From assembly GCF_051020765.1 (NCBI RefSeq), contig NW_027469229.1, positions 62,001 to 126,000 on the forward strand: a DNA stretch of 64,000 nt, in the 5' to 3' direction. Both the position numbers and the translations under genes were made by a program. The notes beneath the pieces were generated by a model that was not told the DNA's origin, did not search any database, and worked only from the letters and a program-made list of their open reading frames with translations. Shown one piece after another: positions 59,201-64,000 of the stretch (positions are counted from its first letter, which is position 1; every line of letters begins with the position of its first letter). The stretch comes from Lasioglossum baleicum (Eukaryota; Arthropoda; Insecta; Hymenoptera; Halictidae).

Positions 59201-62200
59201 CGCACGTGTTTTTCATTCGACTAGCCTGCAGGATGCATCTTCTCGCACGTGTTTTTACTCGACTAGCCTCCGGGATGCATCCTCTCGCACGTGTTTTTGC
59301 TCGACTAGCCTGCGGGACGCATCCTTTCAAACGTGTTTTTACTCGACTAGCCTGCGGGATGCATCCTCTCGCACGTGTTTTTATTCGACTAGCCTGCGGG
59401 ATACATCCTCTCGCAAGTGTTTTTACTTGACTAGCCTGCGGGGTGCATCCTCTCGCACGTGTTTTTACTCGACTAGCCTGCGGGATGCATCCTCTCGCAC
59501 GTGTTTTTACTCGACTAGCCTGCGGGATGCATCCTCTCGCACGTGTTTTTACTCGAGTAGCCTGCGGGATGCATCCTCTCGCACGTGTTTTTACTCGACT
59601 AGCCTGCGGGATGCATCCTCTCGCACGTGTTTTTACTCGACTAGCCTGCGGGATGCATCCTCTCGCACGTGTTTTTACTCGACTAGCCTGCGGGATGCAT
59701 CCTCTCGCACGTGTTTTTACTCGAGTAGTCTGCGGAATGCATCCTCTCGCACGTGTTTTTACTCGACTAGCCTGCGGGGTGCATCCTCTCGCACGTGTTT
59801 TTACTCGACTAGCCTGCGGATGCATCCTCTCGCACGTGTTTTTACTCGACTAGCCTGCGGGATGCATCCTCTCGCACGTGTTTTTACTCGACTAGCCTGC
59901 GGGATGCATCCTCTCGCACGTGTTTTTACTCGACTAGCCTGCGGGATGCATCCTCTCGCACGTGTTTTTATTCGACTAGCCTGCGGGATACATCCTCTCG
60001 CAAGTGTTTTTACTCGACTATCCTGCGGGGTGCATCCTCTCGCACGTGTTTTTACTCGACTAGCCTGCGGGATGCATCCTCTCGCACGTGTTTTTACTCG
60101 ACTAGCCTGCGGGATGCATCCTCTCGCACGTGTTTTTACTCGAGTAGCCTGCGGGATGCATCCTCTCGCACGTGTTTTTACTCGACTAGCCTGCGGGGTG
60201 CATCCTCTCGCACGTGTTTTTACTCGACTAGCCTGCGGGATGCATCCTCTCGCACGTGTTTTTGCTCGACTAGCCTGCGGGATGCATCCTCTCGCACGTG
60301 TTTTTACACGACTAGCCTGCGGGATGCATCCTCTCGCACGTGATTTTGCCCGACTAGCCTGCGGGATGCATCCTCTCGCACGTGTTTTTACTCGACTAGC
60401 CTGCGGGATGCATCCTCTGGCACGTGTTCTTCACTCGACTAGCCTGCGGGATGCATCCTCTCGCACGTGTTTTTACTCGACTAGCCTGCGGGATGCATCC
60501 TCTCGCACGTGTTTTTACTCGACTAGCCTGCGGGATGCATCCTCTCGCACGTGTTTTTACTCGACTAGCCTGCGGGATGCATCCTCTCGCACGTGTTTTT
60601 ACTCGACTAGCCTGCGCGATGCGTCCTCTCGCACGTGTTTTTGCTCGACTAGCCTGCGGGATGCATCCTCTCGCACGTGTTTTTACTCGAGTAACCTGCA
60701 GGATGCATCCTCTAGCACGTGTTTTTACTCGACTAGCCTGCGGGGTGCATCCTCTCGCACGTGTTTTTACTCGACTAGCCTGCGGGGTGCATCCTCTCGC
60801 ACGTGTTTTTTCTCGACTAGCCTGCGGGGTGCATCCTCTCGCACGTGTTTTTACTCGACTAGCCTGCGGGATGCATCCTCTCGCACGTGTTTTTTGCTCG
60901 ACTAGCCTGCGGGATGCATCCTCTCGCACGTGTTTTTACACGACTAGCCTGCGGGATGCATCCTCTCGCACGTGATTTTGCCCGACTAGCCTGCGGGATG
61001 CATCCTCTCGCACGTGTTTTTACTCGACTAGCCTGCGGGATGCATCCTCTGGCACGTGTTCTTCACTCGACTAGCCTGCGGGATGCATCCTCTCGCACGT
61101 GTTTTTACTCGACTAGCCTGCGGGATGCATCCTCTCGCACGTGTTTTTACTCGAGTAGCCTGCGGGATGCATCCTCTCGCACGTGTTTTTACTCGACTGG
61201 CCTGCGGGGTGCATCCTCTCGCACGTGTTTTTACTCGACTAGCCTGCGGGATGCAACCTCTCGCACGTGTTTTTACTCGACTAGCCTGCGGGATGCATCC
61301 TCTCGCACGTGTTTTTACTCGACTAGCCTGCGGGATGCATCCTCTCGCACGTGTTTTTACTCGACTAGCCTGCGGGAAGCATCCTCTCGCACGTGTTTTT
61401 ACTCGACTAGCCTGCTGGATGCATCCTCTCGCACGTGTTTTTACTCGACTAGCCTGCGGGATGCATCCTCTCGCACGTGTTTTTATTCGACTAGCCTGCG
61501 GGATACATCCTCTCGCAAGTGTTTTTACTCGACTAGCCTGCGGGGTGCATCCTCTCGCACGTGTTTTTACTCGACTAGCCTGCGGGATGCATCCTCTCGC
61601 ACGTGTTTTTACTCGACTAGCCTGCGGGATACATCCTCTCGCAAGTGTTTTTACTTGACTAGCCTGCGGGGTGCATCCTCTCGCACGTGTTTTTACTCGA
61701 CTAGCCTGCGGGATGCATCCTCTCGCACGTGATTTTACTCGACTAGCCTGCGGGATGCATCCTCTCGCACGTGTTTTTACTCGAGTAGCCTGCGGGATGC
61801 ATCCTCTCGCACGTGTTTTTACTCGACTAGCCTGCGGGATGCATCCTCTCGCACGTGTTTCTACTCGACTAGCCTGCGGGATGCATCCTCTCGCACGTGT
61901 TTTTACTCGACTAGCCTGCGGGATGCATCCTCTCGCACGTGTTTTTACTCGAGTAGTCTGCGGGATGCATCCTCTCGCACGTGTTTTTACTCGACTAGCC
62001 TGCGGGGTGCATCCTCTCGCACGTGTTTTTACTCGACTAGCCTGCGGGATGCATCCTCTCGCACGTGTTTTTACTCGACTAGCCTGCGGGATGCATCCTC
62101 TCGCACGTGTTTTTACTCGACTAGCCTACGGGACGCATCCTCTCGCACGTGTTTTTACTCGACTAGCCTGCGGGATGCATCCTCTCGCACGTGTTTTTAC

Positions 62201-64000
62201 TCGACTAGCCTGCGGGAAGCATCCTCTCGCACGTGTTTTTACTCGTCTAAGCTGCGGGATGCATCCTCTCGCACGTGTTTTTACTCGACTAGCCTGCGGG
62301 AAGCATCCTCTCGCACGTGTTTTTACTCGACTAGCCTGCGGGATACATCCTCTCGCACGTGTTTTTACTCGACTAGCCTGCGGGGTGCATCCTCTTGCAC
62401 GTGTTTTTACTCGACTAGCCTGCGGGATTCATCCTCTCGCACGTGTTTTTACTCGACTAGCCTGCGGGATGCATCCTCTCGCACGTGTTTCTACTCGACT
62501 AGCCTGCGGGATGCATCCTCTCGCACGTGTTTTTACTCGACTAGCCTGCGGGATGCATCCTCTCGCACGTGTTTTTACTCGAGTAGTCTGCGGGATGCAT
62601 CCTCTCGCACGTGTTTTTACTCGACTAGCCTGCGGGAAGCATCCTCTCGCACGTGTTTTTACTCGTCTAAGCTGCGGGATGCATCCTCTCGCACGTGTTT
62701 TTACTCGACTAGCCTGCGGGAAGCATCCTCTCGCACGTGTTTTTACTCGACTAGCCTGCGGGATACATCCTCTCGCACGTGTTTTTACTCGACTAGCCTG
62801 CGGGGTGCATCCTCTTGCACGTGTTTTTACTCGACTAGCCTGCGGGATTCATCCTCTCGCACGTGTTTTTACTCGACTAGCCTGCGGGATGCATCCTCTC
62901 GCACGTGTTTTTACTCGAGTAGCCTGCGGGATGCATCCTCTCGCACGTGTTTTTACTCGACTAGCCTGCGGGGTGCATCCTCTCGCACGTGTTTTTACTC
63001 GACTAGCCTGCGGGATGCATCCTTTCGCACGTGTTTTTACTCGACTAGCCTGCGGGATGCATCCTCTCGCACGTGTTTTTACTCGAGTAGCCTGCGGGAT
63101 GCATCCTCTCGCACGTGTTTTTACTCGACTAGCCTGCGGGATGCATCCTCTCGCACGTGTTTTTACTCGACTAGCCTGCGGGATGCATCCTCTGGCACGT
63201 GTTCTTCACTCGACTAGCCTGCGGGATGCATCCTCTCGCACGTGTTTTTACTCGACTAGCCTGCGGGATGCATCCTCTCGCACGTGTTTTTACTCGACTA
63301 GCCTGCGGGATGCATCCTCTCGCACGTGTTTTTACTCGACTAGCCTGCGGGATGCATCCTCTCGCACGTGTTTTTACTCGAGTAACCTGCGGGATGCATC
63401 CTCTCGCACGTGTTTTTACTCTACTAGCCTGCGGGGTGCATCCTCTGGCACGTGTTTTTACTCGACTAGCCTGCGGGATGCATCCTCTCGCACGTGTTTT
63501 TACTCGACTAGCCTGCGCGATGCGTCCTCTCGCACGTGTTTTTGCTCGACTAGCCTGCGGGATGCATCCTCTCGCACGTGTTTTTACTCGAGTAACCTGC
63601 GGGATGCATCCTCTCGCACGTGTTTTTACTCGACTAGCCTGCGGGGTGCATCCTCTCGCACGTGTTTTTACTCGACTAGCCTGCGGGGTGCATCCTCTCG
63701 CACGTGTTTTTTCTCGACTAGCCTGCGGGGTGCATCCTCTCGCACGTGTTTTTACTCGACTAGCCTGCGGGATGCATCCTCTCGCACGTGTTTTTGCTCG
63801 ACTAGCCTGCGGGATGCATCCTCTCGCACGTGTTTTTACACGACTAGCCTGCGGGATGCATCCTCTCGCACGTGATTTTGCCCGACTAGCCTGCGGGATG
63901 CATCCTCTCGCACGTGTTTTTACTCGACTAGCCTGCGGGATGCATCCTCTCGCACGTGTTTTTACTCGACTAGCCTGCGGGATGCAACCTCTCGCACGTG
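56288..64000 (+). repeat. 42-bp satellite array, about 180 monomers, open at the window end
   Basis: The monomer GGGATGCATCCTCTCGCACG + TGTTTTTACTCGACTAGCCTGC is repeated without interruption to base 64000. Each unit contains the palindromes ATGCAT and CACGTG and several CpGs. Variants (GGTGCAT, GAAGCAT, TCGTCTAGGCTG, CGAGTAGCC, TTCTTCACTCG) mark larger duplications: 55 units (2310 bp; 56881 against 59191), about 15 units (60341 against 60973) and 10 units (62221 against 62641). Long open frames occur only because 42 is divisible by three and the unit lacks stops; they are not genes. Possible roles are subtelomeric or centromeric satellite. Confidence 0.97.

Noticed and set aside
56292..63875. 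Very long open reading frames (up to 734 codons) across the 42-bp repeat, on both strands
   Set aside because: They follow from a stop-free unit whose length is divisible by three. Frames interchange at single-base indels and show no start context or known domain.
56288..64000. CRISPR-like array
   Set aside because: The repeats are contiguous with no unique spacers, in a eukaryotic telomeric context; it is satellite DNA.

Overview
The window is a telomeric or subtelomeric stretch of an arthropod genome, most likely an insect. It carries short tracts of the insect telomere repeat TTAGG (some drifting to TAGGC), and almost everything else is non-LTR retrotransposons of the R1/TRAS/SART type inserted head-to-tail into those tracts, all in + orientation. 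I saw no ordinary host protein gene, tRNA, rRNA or CRISPR array. I cannot name the species.

Layout. 1-981: 3' noncoding end of an upstream element. 982-2441: a 5'-leader-like terminal-repeat segment (U0) that runs into TTAGG. 2481-8518: element A. 8559-19245: element B, flanked by a 909-bp direct repeat (U) and carrying in its 3' region an antisense, apparently spliced unit with an intact mariner transposase. 19285-25709: element C. 25759-32402: element E, GC-rich. 32439-52523: element D, in 7872-bp tandem units (D1, D2 and a truncated D3). 52524-56264: a spacer and an inverted, truncated fourth D copy forming a foldback palindrome. About 56288 to the end: a 42-bp satellite of roughly 180 monomers.

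Each complete element has two ORFs: ORF1, a gag-like protein with three zinc knuckles, and ORF2, an APE endonuclease plus reverse transcriptase and a C-terminal zinc finger. Two structural groups are visible. A, C and E begin with GGGG(A/T)CC directly after GGTT, share a structured leader, and end in a hairpin plus a real poly(A) before GGTTAGG. Their leaders fold as an HDV-like self-cleaving ribozyme (P1 with G1-U wobble, UCC(U/A)CG L3, CUAA J4/2), with compensatory changes between copies. B, D and U0 lack this ribozyme. They carry a 'U' segment at the 5' end and again at the 3' end or next unit, with an AATAAA inside U, so transcripts could end in the downstream U and be terminally redundant like LTR elements.

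The observations most worth checking are the ribozymes, the terminal redundancy and tandem growth of B and D, the antisense spliced units, and the varied ORF1-to-ORF2 coupling (UAAUG in E, one in-frame stop in D, no AUG upstream of the endonuclease motif in B and D). Everything is read by eye from the sequence; no search, folding or alignment program was run.
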